Shown here: positions 40,733 through 49,118 of the stretch, piece by piece | Position numbering within the stretch: the stretch's first letter is position 1 | How the letters are laid out: each line of letters starts with the position of its first letter | Source of the DNA: Variovorax dokdonensis | Lineage (GTDB): Bacteria; Pseudomonadota; Gammaproteobacteria; Burkholderiales; Burkholderiaceae_C | Direction: 5' to 3' | Assembly: GCF_030316895.1 (NCBI RefSeq) | Contig: NZ_JASZYV010000003.1 | Location: forward strand, 62,001 to 126,000 | DNA: 64,000 bases | Notes under the pieces: model-generated | What the model saw: the letters and a program-made list of their open reading frames with translations, nothing else | What the model was told of the DNA's origin: nothing | The model's database searches: none | Position numbers and translations under genes: made by a program

Positions 40733-41652
40733 GCGAGATCGCCGACATCCTCGCCAACAGCGCCTTCTGGGTGGCGGTGCTTCGCATCGCGACGCCGCTG
40801 ATCCTGGGCACCCTCGGGGTGCTGCTGTGCGAACGCGCGGGCGTGCTCAACCTGGGCATCGAGGGCATCATGGTGGCCGGCGCCTTTACCGGCTGGCTGG
40901 CGGTCTACCTCGGACTTCCGCTGTGGGGCGGCGTCGCGGTGGCCGCGCTGACCGGCGCGGCGTTCGGGCTGCTGCACGCGCTGCTCACCGTTGGGCTGGC
41001 CCTGTCGCAGCACGTGTCGGGCCTGGGCATCACCATGCTGGCCACGGCGCTGAGCTACTACGGCTACCGCGTCAGCTTTCCAAAGGTGAACACTCCGCCC
41101 ACCGTCACGCCGTTCGCGCCCATGGAATGGCTGCCGATCCCGGTGCTTTCGCAGCAGTCGTCGCTGACGCTGCTGGCCCTGCTGCTCGTGCCGATGGTGG
41201 CCTATGTCCTCTATCGAACGCCGGCAGGCCTGGCACTGCGCATGGTGGGCGAGAACCCGCAGGCGGCCGAAGGCCAGGGCGTGTCGGTGGCGGCCACGCG
41301 CACCGCGGGCATCATGGCCGGCTCGGCGCTGATGGGCGTGGCCGGCAGCTTCCTGACACTGTCGGCCTTCAACGCCTTTTTCTTCAACATGATCAACGGC
41401 CGCGGCTGGATCTGCGTGGCGCTCGTCGTGTTCGCCTCGTGGCGGCCCGGCAAGGCACTGCTGGGCGCCCTGCTCTTCGCCTTTTTCGATGCGCTGCAGT
41501 TGCGGCTGCAGCAGGCGGGCGATGCGGTGCTGCCTTACCAGCTCTACCTCATGCTTCCCTACCTGCTGTCGATCCTCGCGCTGGTGCTGGTGGCTCGCAA
41601 GGCGAGCTATCCGCAGGCGTTGATGAAGCCGTATCGCAAGGGTGAGCGCTGA
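40729..41652 (+). CDS. ABC transporter permease (BMP/nucleoside type)
   Basis: A 307-residue permease with about eight membrane helices, the second half of the BMP importer. Hallmarks: LLCERAGVLNLGIEGIMVAGAFTGW (about 32-56) and ALRMVGENPQAAEGQGVSVAATR. It is the last gene of the operon that begins at 37042, and vapBC follows after 84 bases. It corresponds to NupQ/YufQ-type subunits. Confidence 0.9.
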   Translation: MSEIADILANSAFWVAVLRIATPLILGTLGVLLCERAGVLNLGIEGIMVAGAFTGWLAVYLGLPLWGGVAVAALTGAAFGLLHALLTVGLALSQHVSGLGITMLATALSYYGYRVSFPKVNTPPTVTPFAPMEWLPIPVLSQQSSLTLLALLLVPMVAYVLYRTPAGLALRMVGENPQAAEGQGVSVAATRTAGIMAGSALMGVAGSFLTLSAFNAFFFNMINGRGWICVALVVFASWRPGKALLGALLFAFFDALQLRLQQAGDAVLPYQLYLMLPYLLSILALVLVARKASYPQALMKPYRKGER

Positions 41653-41690
41653 AGCAGCCAGGGGCGGCGAGGTCGGGCTACACTTGATTT

Positions 41691-41718
41691 TGCATCATTT
41701 GATGCCATATTTGATGCA
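41691..41718. promoter_or_regulatory. Candidate VapBC autoregulatory operator
   Basis: TGCATCA (41691-41697) is inverted relative to TGATGCA (41712-41718). Inside, TGATGC recurs at 41700-41705, giving inverted and direct repeats of one half-site in an AT-rich stretch. It lies 19 bases before the vapB start, where the antitoxin-toxin complex normally binds. Confidence 0.55.
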
Positions 41719-41736
41719 CCGCTTTGAGGAACTGCC

Positions 41737-41946
41737 ATGCGCACCACGGTCACGCTCGACGACGAGCTTCTCTCGAAGGCACGTGCCTACACGGGCATTC
41801 AGGAAAACTCTGCCTTGATCCAACAGGCTCTCAAGAGCCTCGTCCAGCGAGAAGCGGCCCGACGCCTTTCGCTGCTGGGTGGGTCAGCACCCGACCTCGC
41901 GCCTGTGAGTCGTCGACAAACCAGACCGAGCAATGATCCTCGTTGA
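41737..41946 (+). CDS. vapB: VapB-type antitoxin
   Basis: A 69-residue antitoxin. The N-terminus MRTTVTLDDELLSKARAYTGIQENSALIQQAL is a VapB ribbon-helix-helix (VapB_antitoxin/Rv0623-like) DNA-binding domain. The C-terminal tail (DLAPVSRRQTRPSNDPR) should be the disordered toxin-binding part. It overlaps vapC by 14 bases, a normal arrangement for translational coupling. TTTGAGGAACTGCC before the ATG provides GAGGA. Confidence 0.88.
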   Translation: MRTTVTLDDELLSKARAYTGIQENSALIQQALKSLVQREAARRLSLLGGSAPDLAPVSRRQTRPSNDPR

Positions 41947-42304
41947 TACGTCCGTCTGGATCGATCATTTGGCACGAGGCGATACGCAACTCCAAGCGCT
42001 GCTGGAAGAAGACCAGGTCCTCGCTCATCCCTTCGTGATCGCCGAGATCGCGCTCGGCAGTCTTCCGCGCCGCGCGGAGACGCTCGATGCGTTGCGAGCG
42101 CTGCCTTCTGCGCCCATCGCCACCAACGAGGAGACGATGGGCTTCTTGGAGAAAGAGCGCCTTTTCGGCCTGGGCATCGGCTATGTGGATCTGCATCTGC
42201 TTGCCTCCACCCGGCTCCAGCCGACGACCTACCTTTGGACGAGGGACAAGCGCCTGTTGAGTGCGGCGCTGCAGTTGAACCTGGCCGCGTTCGCCCCTCA
42301 TTGA
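41933..42304 (+). CDS. vapC: VapC-type PIN-domain toxin
   Basis: A 123-residue PIN-domain endoribonuclease. The acidic catalytic residues are visible: D5 in MILVDTSVWIDHL, E38 in FVIAEIALGSL, D86 in GIGYVDLHLLAS and D105 in LWTRDKRL. All four are intact, so the toxin is probably functional. VapC enzymes cut specific tRNAs or rRNA; the target cannot be predicted. The pair sits between a transporter operon and a lipoprotein gene without other mobile genes. Confidence 0.92.
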   Translation: MILVDTSVWIDHLARGDTQLQALLEEDQVLAHPFVIAEIALGSLPRRAETLDALRALPSAPIATNEETMGFLEKERLFGLGIGYVDLHLLASTRLQPTTYLWTRDKRLLSAALQLNLAAFAPH

Positions 42305-42341
42305 TCAGAGGCAGCCCGACGCGGGACCGCCACCGCCCACC

Positions 42342-43040
42342 TCAAACCGCCGACGCTGCCTCAACGTAGGCGCGCAAGTCGACCGTCCGAGCGCCATCGT
42401 CGGCGATCAGTCGCAAGCTGGCGGGCGCATCCAGAGCGTCGACCACCAGCACGCCGGTCGCACTGGCCGGCAGGGCCGCGCAGCCATTGCTCGTGAGACT
42501 GAGCGACAGCGCGCCAGGCAGCGTGCTGCTGGCGAGTGAGCCCGACAGCTTGCAGGCAGAAGTGCCGGCCGTGATCCGGCCATCCGCGCCGATGTTGAAG
42601 TCCGCCGCGGCGCCATCGGACAAGCGCACCACGTAGCGGCCCGCCAAAGTCGCGGCATCCGGCGTCGCCAGCGTACGCGCCTGACTGCTCAGCAACGACA
42701 CGTTCAGATCGGTTGTCGGCGCCGGGACCGCCACCCATGCCGACGCCGCGTCGGCCCGGCGCAAGAGCAGGTCGACCGAATCGTCCGCATCCTCGAACGC
42801 CAGGAGGCGCTTGCCGTCCGCAGCCGCGTAATACCGGCCCACCGTGGGCTTGTCGGCGTCGCCGGTGCTCACCGCGTAGGCGCCGGTGCTCAGGTCTTCG
42901 GTCGAGACCTTCGGCTTGGCCGGCTCGGTGGTCGTGGCGCCGCCGCCACCGCTGGCCACCGGCGTGTTGCTGCTGCCACCGCACGCCGCCAGCATCAGGA
43001 CGGCCGCGCAGGCGGCGCCGTTGAGAATCGATTGCTTCAT
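42342..43040 (-). CDS. Putative lipoprotein of unknown function
   Basis: A 232-residue predicted lipoprotein. The signal MKQSILNGAACAAVLMLAAC ends in the lipobox LAAC, then a Gly/Ser/Thr/Pro-rich linker and a beta-rich domain (STGAYAVSTGDADKPTVGRYYAAADGKRLLAF...). GAGAAGGG precedes the ATG at 43040; an earlier ATG at 43058 overlaps the surE-like stop but has a weaker site. Two further cysteines (SACKLSG and SNGCAALP) may form a disulfide. The gene follows the secreted SurE-like gene and probably works with it at the cell surface. No family recognised. Confidence 0.72.
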   Translation of the reverse strand: MKQSILNGAACAAVLMLAACGGSSNTPVASGGGGATTTEPAKPKVSTEDLSTGAYAVSTGDADKPTVGRYYAAADGKRLLAFEDADDSVDLLLRRADAASAWVAVPAPTTDLNVSLLSSQARTLATPDAATLAGRYVVRLSDGAAADFNIGADGRITAGTSACKLSGSLASSTLPGALSLSLTSNGCAALPASATGVLVVDALDAPASLRLIADDGARTVDLRAYVEAASAV

Positions 43041-43054
43041 CACGACGGCCCTTC

Positions 43055-44008
43055 TCATTGGCCGACCACGTCGCGCAGGCGCAGGCGCAGCCATTCCTGG
43101 CCGGCCGGACGATGCTCGAAGCCGATCTGCATGGCAGACACCGCCACCTTGGTGCGATAGACGACCGATTCGTCTTCTGCCTGATCGGCTGTCGGCTGGC
43201 CTGAGGCGAGCACGCCGCCGAGGCCGTAAGGCACGCTGTTCTTGAAAGCCAGGTTGTATGCGTTGAACGTGCCGATGCGCGAGAAGGCAAAGGACGTGTC
43301 GGCGGCAATGGCCTTCGGGAAGTTGACGTTCAGGGCCACGCCCTGCGGCAGCAGCGGGCCGTTGCCGGCCTTGGCCTGCAGCGCCTGGAGCAGCTTGACC
43401 GACAACTGCGCCACGATGGCCGACTTGGGATTGGCCAGACTGGTGTTGTCGGTGGTGTCGGCATCCGCGCTCAGTGCGATCGTCGCAATGCCTCGCGAGC
43501 CCGCGAATTGCGCGTTGCCCACCGTGCCCGACGCGTTGATGATGCTGCCCAGGTTCTGCCCTTCGTTGGGGCCGGAAAGCAGCACGTCGGGCGCCTTGCC
43601 CCAGCGTGCCTTGCCCGCCACGTCCAGGCCGTACATCGTGGCCATCACCGGCGTGCCATGCACGTAGAAGAAGTCGCCGTTGGTGTAACCGGGCTTGGTG
43701 AACGGCCCGACGGCCGGTGCACCGGTCGCAGCCGCGCCGTTGTGGCAACCGCCTTCGGCGTTGATCTGGGTCGAGTCGTTGTCCGGCACGATGGTGTCGG
43801 TGCTGTACATCACGATGCCGGCTCCGCGACCGCTCTGGCCGGTGCAGGGCACCGAGACCACCACGTCGTGTCCGGCGGCCTTCAGGGCGTCGTACAAGGC
43901 CTTGAGGTTGCTGGTCAGGCCGTCGTCGTTGGAGAGCACGATGTTGAGGGCGAAAGCGGGGCTGGCCAGGCCAAGCGCCAGGGCCGAAGCGGCGAGTCTG
44001 AGTTTCAT
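43055..44008 (-). CDS. Secreted SurE-like 5'/3'-nucleotidase
   Basis: A 317-residue protein of the SurE acid phosphatase/nucleotidase family with a Sec signal peptide (MKLRLAASALALGLASPAFA). The mature start LNIVLSNDDGLTSNLKALYDALKAAGHDVVV carries the metal-binding NDDG motif. The SGxN motif reads LLSGPNEGQNLGSIINASGTVGNA, with the metal-ligand asparagine retained. Classical SurE is cytoplasmic, so export is unusual and suggests dephosphorylation of extracellular nucleotides. It precedes the lipoprotein gene (14-base gap) and diverges from the cytosine deaminase, fitting nucleotide scavenging. Confidence 0.85.
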   Translation of the reverse strand: MKLRLAASALALGLASPAFALNIVLSNDDGLTSNLKALYDALKAAGHDVVVSVPCTGQSGRGAGIVMYSTDTIVPDNDSTQINAEGGCHNGAAATGAPAVGPFTKPGYTNGDFFYVHGTPVMATMYGLDVAGKARWGKAPDVLLSGPNEGQNLGSIINASGTVGNAQFAGSRGIATIALSADADTTDNTSLANPKSAIVAQLSVKLLQALQAKAGNGPLLPQGVALNVNFPKAIAADTSFAFSRIGTFNAYNLAFKNSVPYGLGGVLASGQPTADQAEDESVVYRTKVAVSAMQIGFEHRPAGQEWLRLRLRDVVGQ

Positions 44009-44166
44009 TTTCTTGGAGATGGTTGAATGCAGCAACGAATCGGTGCGGCGACATCGTGCCGGTCGACGATGGCAAATCCGTGACAGTGCGGCACGTGCAG
44101 GCCCGGAAGTTGCGACCGGCCTACACTGGACTGCGCACCGCCACCATCGACTCCGAGGCTCTACCC

Positions 44167-45444
44167 ATGCTCGACCTGCTGATCCACGATGCCACCCTGC
44201 CCGACGGGCGCACCGGCATGTCCGTCGCCGTTCAAGGCGGACGCATCGCCGAGGTGTCGCCCGGCTTTCGGGCACCGGCGGCCGAAACCGTGGATGCGCA
44301 TGGCCTGCTGCTGTCACCGCATTTCGTGGATCCGCACTTCCACATGGATGCGACGCTCAGCTACGGCCTGCCGCGCGTCAACCAGAGCGGCACGCTGCTG
44401 GAAGGCATTTCGCTGTGGGGCGAACTCAAGCCGATGCTGACGGCCGAAGCACTCATAGAGCGTGCCATGGCGTATTGCGACTGGGCCGTGGCCAAGGGCC
44501 TGTTGGCCATCCGCACGCATGTGGACACCAGCGACCCCAGCCTGCTCGCGGTGGATGCACTGCTCGAAGTCAAGCGCCGCGTGGCGCCCTATCTCACGCT
44601 GCAGCTCGTGGCCTTTCCGCAGGACGGCGTGCTGCGTTCGCCGGGCGGTGTCGAGAAGCTCAGGCGTGCGCTCGACAAGGGGGTGGACGTGGTCGGCGGC
44701 ATTCCGCATTTCGAGCGCACCATGGCCGACGGCGCCGCCAGCGTGAAGCTGCTTTGCGAGCTGGCGGCCGAGCGCGGCCTGCCGGTGGACATGCACTGCG
44801 ACGAATCGGACGATCCGCATTCGCGCCACATCGAGACGCTGGCCTTCGAGGCGCAGCGGCTGAAACTGCAGGGCCGCGTCACCGGTTCGCACTGCACCTC
44901 CATGCACAGCATGGACAACTACTACGTCAGCAAGCTGCTGCCCCTGATCGCCGAAGCGGGCGTGAGCGTGATCGCCAACCCGCTCATCAACATCACGCTG
45001 CAGGGCCGCCACGACACCTATCCCAAGCGACGAGGTATGACCCGCGTGCCCGAACTGATGGCTGCCGGCGTGAACGTCGCCTTCGGGCACGACTGCGTCA
45101 TGGACCCCTGGTACGGCATGGGCTCGGGCGACATGCTCGAGGTCGCGCACATGGGGCTTCACGTCGCGCAGATGACCAGCCAGGCCGGCATCCGCCAGTG
45201 CTTCGACGCCGTCACCGTGAACGCAGCGCGCGTCTTCGGATTGGCGGACTACGGCATCGCGCCGGGTTGCGAGGCAAGCTTCGTGCTGCTGCAGGCGCGC
45301 GACCCGGTGGAAGCGATCCGCCTGCGTGCGGCGCGTCTGAAGGTGTGGCGCGGCGGTCGCATCCTGGCGGAGGCCCCGGGCTCGGCCAGCACGCTGCACC
45401 TGGAAGGACGCCCGGCCACGGCGGATTTCATGCCGCCGCGCTGA
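44167..45444 (+). CDS. Cytosine deaminase (CodA-like)
   Basis: A 425-residue amidohydrolase close in length to E. coli CodA. The metal motif HFVDPHFHMDATLSYG (HxH) is near residue 57, then AIRTHVDTSDPSL (about 118), DMHCDESDDPHSRH (about 210), TGSHCTSMHSMDNYY (about 241) and VAFGHDCVMDPWYGMGSGDMLEVAHMG (about 308) with the catalytic Asp. The family deaminates cytosine to uracil, but related members act on other cyclic amides or isoguanine. The uracil genes upstream support cytosine. The ATG at 44167 starts the canonical MLDLLIHDATLPDG. The 158-base gap before it holds nothing recognisable. Confidence 0.85.
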   Translation: MLDLLIHDATLPDGRTGMSVAVQGGRIAEVSPGFRAPAAETVDAHGLLLSPHFVDPHFHMDATLSYGLPRVNQSGTLLEGISLWGELKPMLTAEALIERAMAYCDWAVAKGLLAIRTHVDTSDPSLLAVDALLEVKRRVAPYLTLQLVAFPQDGVLRSPGGVEKLRRALDKGVDVVGGIPHFERTMADGAASVKLLCELAAERGLPVDMHCDESDDPHSRHIETLAFEAQRLKLQGRVTGSHCTSMHSMDNYYVSKLLPLIAEAGVSVIANPLINITLQGRHDTYPKRRGMTRVPELMAAGVNVAFGHDCVMDPWYGMGSGDMLEVAHMGLHVAQMTSQAGIRQCFDAVTVNAARVFGLADYGIAPGCEASFVLLQARDPVEAIRLRAARLKVWRGGRILAEAPGSASTLHLEGRPATADFMPPR

Positions 45445-45661
45445 CCCGGCGGGCGCGCCATCGGCGCGCGCCGACCCACGCAGCCACGTCGACAGCCCTC
45501 TCGGTTGGGAAACGCCCCGTTCGCCATTCGGCACGGCGGCGCCAGCCTTCGCCGCACCGCGCTGCGCGACACTCCCGATGCCTCATTCCGTCCCGCGCGA
45601 GCGCGCCCCTCGGGACCGCCGATCGCGAACCTGCATCCAGACACGACACGAGACAACATCC
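45445..45661. other. Intergenic gap without recognisable signals
   Basis: The 217 bases between the cytosine deaminase and the Bug-type binding protein are GC-rich. They contain no convincing promoter, hairpin terminator, repeat or small gene that I can see. Confidence 0.4.
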
Positions 45662-46675
45662 ATGCCCCACCCCACCTCGACCATGAACCGCCGCGCCCTG
45701 TTGCGCGCCGCCACTGCCGCCGGCACGGCGCTCGCCATCGGCCCCGTCGCCACGCTGGCCCATGCCGACGCGGGCTTTCCCGCCAAGCCGATCCGCCTGA
45801 TCGTGCCGTTCCCGCCCGGCGGCGGCACCGACATCCTTTCGCGCCTCATCGCCAATGAACTGGCCACCGCCACCGGCTGGACGGTGGTGCCCGACAACCG
45901 CGGCGGCGCCGGCGGCACCATCGGCCTGGCCGAAGCGGCGCGCGCCAAGCCCACCGGCTACGACATCGTGATGGGCCAGAAGGACAACATGATCGTCGCG
46001 CCCTGGCTCTACCCCAACCTGAGCTACGACCCGAACAAGGACTTTGCCGCCGTCGCCCACGTGGCCTACACGCCGGTGGTGATCGTCACGCGCAGCGAAT
46101 CGCCGTACAAGACGCTGGACGACGTGGTCAAGGCGGCGCGCAAGTCGCCCGACAGCGTGACCTACGGCTCGCCCGGCAACGGCACCACCATCCACCTGGC
46201 CGGCGAGCAGTTCAAGAACGCCGCCAAGGTGCAGATCCGCCATGTGCCATACAAAGGCAGCAATGCCGCCATGATGGATGTGATGGCCGGCAACGTGGAC
46301 CTGATGGTGTCGTCGGTGCCATCGGCCATCGGCCAGCTCAAGTCGGGCAAGCTGCGCGCGCTGGCCGTGACCTCGGCCCGCCGCAGCTCGGTGCTGCCCG
46401 ACACGCCAACCGTGGCCGAGCTCGGCTTCGGCAAGGACTTCGACGTGAGCACCTGGTATGGCCTGTTCGCGCCAGCGGGCACGCCGGCCGACATCGTCAC
46501 GCGGATCAACGCCGAAGTGAACAAGCTTCTGGCCAAGCCCGAAGTGCAGGCCGCCATCCAGGCCCAGGGCGCCGAATACAAGGCCATGTCGCCCCAGCAG
46601 TTCGCCGCGCAGGTGGCCGACGAGTTGCCGAAGTGGAAGGCCATCGTGCAAGCCTCGGGCGCACGCATCGAATAA
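45662..46675 (+). CDS. Tripartite tricarboxylate transporter (Bug-type) binding protein
   Basis: A 337-residue periplasmic solute-binding protein of the Bug/TctC family, abundant in Burkholderiales. The signal (MPHPTSTMNRRALLRAATAAGTALAIGP) has an RR-A-L-L motif that could be Tat-exported; a shorter start at 45683 is possible. The mature protein begins FPAKPIRLIVPFPPGGGTDILSRLIA, with the invariant PFPPGG loop, and has GGAGGTIGLAEAARAKPTGY. No TctA/TctB membrane subunits are nearby, which is common for such orphan binding proteins. The ligand is probably a carboxylate, perhaps used by the downstream dehydrogenases. Confidence 0.9.
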   Translation: MPHPTSTMNRRALLRAATAAGTALAIGPVATLAHADAGFPAKPIRLIVPFPPGGGTDILSRLIANELATATGWTVVPDNRGGAGGTIGLAEAARAKPTGYDIVMGQKDNMIVAPWLYPNLSYDPNKDFAAVAHVAYTPVVIVTRSESPYKTLDDVVKAARKSPDSVTYGSPGNGTTIHLAGEQFKNAAKVQIRHVPYKGSNAAMMDVMAGNVDLMVSSVPSAIGQLKSGKLRALAVTSARRSSVLPDTPTVAELGFGKDFDVSTWYGLFAPAGTPADIVTRINAEVNKLLAKPEVQAAIQAQGAEYKAMSPQQFAAQVADELPKWKAIVQASGARIE

Positions 46676-46745
46676 GCCAGGAGCGCGCGCCACCTACCCA
46701 CCCACCCACGGACAGGGTCGGCAAGGCGCGCGCACAATCGACGCC

Positions 46746-48188
46746 ATGCAACTGAACTTCATTGCCAACGAGCGCGTGCCCTCGTCATCCGGCCGCACCC
46801 TGCCCGTTCTCGATCCCTCCGACGGCCAGGTCTTCGACGAACTGCAGCGCAGCAACGCCGACGACATCGACGCCGCGGTGCGTGCCGCGCAGGCCGCCTG
46901 GGCCGATGGCCGCGGGCCCTGGGGCCGCCTCTCTGCCGCCGAGCGCGGCCGTCTGCTGATGGCGCTTTCGCGCAAGGTGGCCGAGCATGCCGACGAACTC
47001 GCCCTGCTGGAGCAGCGCGATTGCGGCAAGCCCGTCAAGCAGGCCAAGGCCGACTCGGCCGCGCTGGTGCGTTACTTCGAGTTCTACGCCGGCGCGTGCG
47101 ACAAGCTGCACGGCGAGACCATTCCGTACCAGGAGGGCTACAGCGTCTTCACCTGGCGCGAGCCGCACGGCGTGACCGGCCACATCATTCCCTGGAACTA
47201 CCCGATGCAGATCTTCGGGCGCAGCGTGGGTGGTGCACTGGCCGCTGGCAATGCGTGCGTGGTCAAGCCGGCCGAAGACGCCTGCCTGTCGCTGATCCGC
47301 GTGGCGCAACTGGCGGCGGACGTGGGCTTTCCGGCCGGCGCCATCAACATCGTGACCGGCTATGGCCACGAGGTGGGCGACGCGCTGGCGCGGCACCCGG
47401 GCATCGACCACATCAGCTTCACCGGCAGCCCCAAGGTCGGCACCATCATCCAGCAGGTGGCGGCCGAGCGGCATTGCCCGGTCACGCTCGAACTGGGTGG
47501 CAAGAGCCCGCAGATCATCTTCGCCGACGCCGATCTGGACGCAGCGGTCCCGGTGATCATCAATGCCATCGTGCAGAACGCCGGCCAGACCTGCTCGGCC
47601 GGATCGCGCGTGCTGATCGAGCGCGGCATCTACGAGCCGCTGCTCGACCGCCTGGGGCGTGCTTTCTCGGCGCTGCGCGTCGGTCCGGCTTCCATGGATC
47701 TGGACGTTGGGCCGCTGATCCGCCAGTCGCAGCAACAGCGTGTCTGGGACTTCCTGAGCGACGCCCAGGTGGCCGGCATCCCCATGGTTGCCCAGGGCAG
47801 CATCGTCGACCAGGCGCCTGACACCGGCTTCTACCAGGCCCCCACCCTGCTGCGCGACGTGCCGGTGATGCACCGTCTGGCGCAGGAAGAAGTGTTCGGC
47901 CCCGTGCTGGCTGCGATGTCGTTCGAGGGCGAGGACGAAGCGGTCGCTTTGGCCAACGCCACACATTTCGGGCTGGTCGCCGGCATCTGGACCGAGAACG
48001 GCGCCCGCCAGCTGCGCATGGCCAAGCGCGTGAAGAGCGGACAGGTGTTCATCAACAACTACGGCGCCGGCGGCGGCGTGGAGCTGCCGTTCGGCGGCGT
48101 CAAGTCTTCCGGCTACGGCCGCGAAAAGGGCTTCGAAGCGCTCTACGGGTTCACGACATTGAAGACGGTCGCCATCAAGCATGGCTGA
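46746..48188 (+). CDS. NAD(P)-dependent aldehyde dehydrogenase
   Basis: A 480-residue aldehyde dehydrogenase. It shows the NAD-binding region GHIIPWNYPMQIFGRSVGGALAAGN (about 140-165), the FTGSPKVGTIIQQ loop, the catalytic Glu in VTLELGGKSPQIIF (about 245-258) and the catalytic Cys in QNAGQTCSAGSRV (about 278-290). Betaine-aldehyde or general aldehyde oxidation is possible; the substrate is not determined. It overlaps the next gene by 8 bases. Together with the beta-hydroxyacid dehydrogenase it suggests oxidation of a small hydroxyacid or diol. Confidence 0.93.
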   Translation: MQLNFIANERVPSSSGRTLPVLDPSDGQVFDELQRSNADDIDAAVRAAQAAWADGRGPWGRLSAAERGRLLMALSRKVAEHADELALLEQRDCGKPVKQAKADSAALVRYFEFYAGACDKLHGETIPYQEGYSVFTWREPHGVTGHIIPWNYPMQIFGRSVGGALAAGNACVVKPAEDACLSLIRVAQLAADVGFPAGAINIVTGYGHEVGDALARHPGIDHISFTGSPKVGTIIQQVAAERHCPVTLELGGKSPQIIFADADLDAAVPVIINAIVQNAGQTCSAGSRVLIERGIYEPLLDRLGRAFSALRVGPASMDLDVGPLIRQSQQQRVWDFLSDAQVAGIPMVAQGSIVDQAPDTGFYQAPTLLRDVPVMHRLAQEEVFGPVLAAMSFEGEDEAVALANATHFGLVAGIWTENGARQLRMAKRVKSGQVFINNYGAGGGVELPFGGVKSSGYGREKGFEALYGFTTLKTVAIKHG

Positions 48189-49089
48189 TCGTCCTGCACC
48201 CAACGCACGCCGCGTCGCCATCGTCGGGGTCGGCATGATCGGCACGGCCGTGGCGCAGCGCCTGCTCGATTGCGGCCATGTCGTTCGCCTGCACACCCGA
48301 AGCCCGGAAAAGCTCGCGCCGCTGGTGGCTCGCGGCGCGACCGCGGCGACTTCGGCCGCCGAGGCCGCTCTTGGCTGCGAGTTCGTCATCACGGCGCTGA
48401 ATTCCGCCGACATCGTGCGGCAGGCCGTGCTGGGCCCGCACGGCGCCGCCGAGTCGATGGATGCGCAATCGGTGCTGATTGACATGTCTTCCATCGACCC
48501 GCCTTCGACGCGCCGCCTGGCCGACGACCTGAAAGGACGCTGCGGCGCGGCCTGGGTGGACGCGCCGCTGTCGGGCGGTGCGCCCAAGGCCCTGGTCGGC
48601 AAGCTGACCGTCATGGCCGGCGGCAGCGCCGAGGACGTCGCCCATGCGGGCGAATTGATGCGCGACCTGTGCGCCAACTACACGCACATGGGTCCGACCG
48701 GTGCGGGCCAGACCACCAAGCTCGTCAACCAGGTGCTGTGCGCGCTCAACAACCAGGCGGTCGCCGAGGCGGTGCGATTGGCCGAGGCAGGCGGCGTGGA
48801 TGCGCGGCTGCTGCCCAAGGCTCTGGCCGGCGGCCGGGCCGACAGCGCGGCGCTGCAGGAGTTCGCGCCGCAAATGGCCGCGCGCGAAACGCCGCCTACC
48901 GGCGCCATCCGCAACATGCTCAAGGACATGGAAGGGGTGCAGGCGCTGGCCCATGCCAACCGGCTTCCCCTACCCCTGAGCAGCGCGGTCGCGGAACTGC
49001 TGCGCACCTTCGTCGCCGCAGGCATGGGCGACGAGCAGATCGCCGCCATCATGCGGCAGTTCGAGGGCTTCCGGCCGGCGCAGCATTAG
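48181..49089 (+). CDS. Beta-hydroxyacid dehydrogenase family oxidoreductase
   Basis: A 302-residue NAD(P)-dependent enzyme of the 3-hydroxyisobutyrate/tartronate-semialdehyde family. The Rossmann motif is VAIVGVGMIGTAVAQRLLDCGH (about 12-33), the substrate-binding segment DAPLSGGAPKALVGKLTVMAGG (about 123-144) and the catalytic lysine is in GAGQTTKLVNQVLCALNNQAV (about 178-198). It overlaps the aldehyde dehydrogenase by 8 bases, so the pair is translationally coupled. The exact substrate is unknown. Confidence 0.9.
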   Translation: MADRPAPNARRVAIVGVGMIGTAVAQRLLDCGHVVRLHTRSPEKLAPLVARGATAATSAAEAALGCEFVITALNSADIVRQAVLGPHGAAESMDAQSVLIDMSSIDPPSTRRLADDLKGRCGAAWVDAPLSGGAPKALVGKLTVMAGGSAEDVAHAGELMRDLCANYTHMGPTGAGQTTKLVNQVLCALNNQAVAEAVRLAEAGGVDARLLPKALAGGRADSAALQEFAPQMAARETPPTGAIRNMLKDMEGVQALAHANRLPLPLSSAVAELLRTFVAAGMGDEQIAAIMRQFEGFRPAQH

Positions 49090-49092
49090 GCG

Positions 49093-49111
49093 GCGGCCCG
49101 GCCGGGGCCGC
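49093..49111. terminator. Hairpin between convergent genes
   Basis: GCGGCCC (49093-49099) pairs perfectly with GGGCCGC (49105-49111) around a 5-base loop, just between the stops of the dehydrogenase and the convergent ZIP transporter. There is no T-run, so if it acts as a bidirectional terminator it is an atypical one. Confidence 0.35.
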
Positions 49112-49118
49112 TGCTCGA

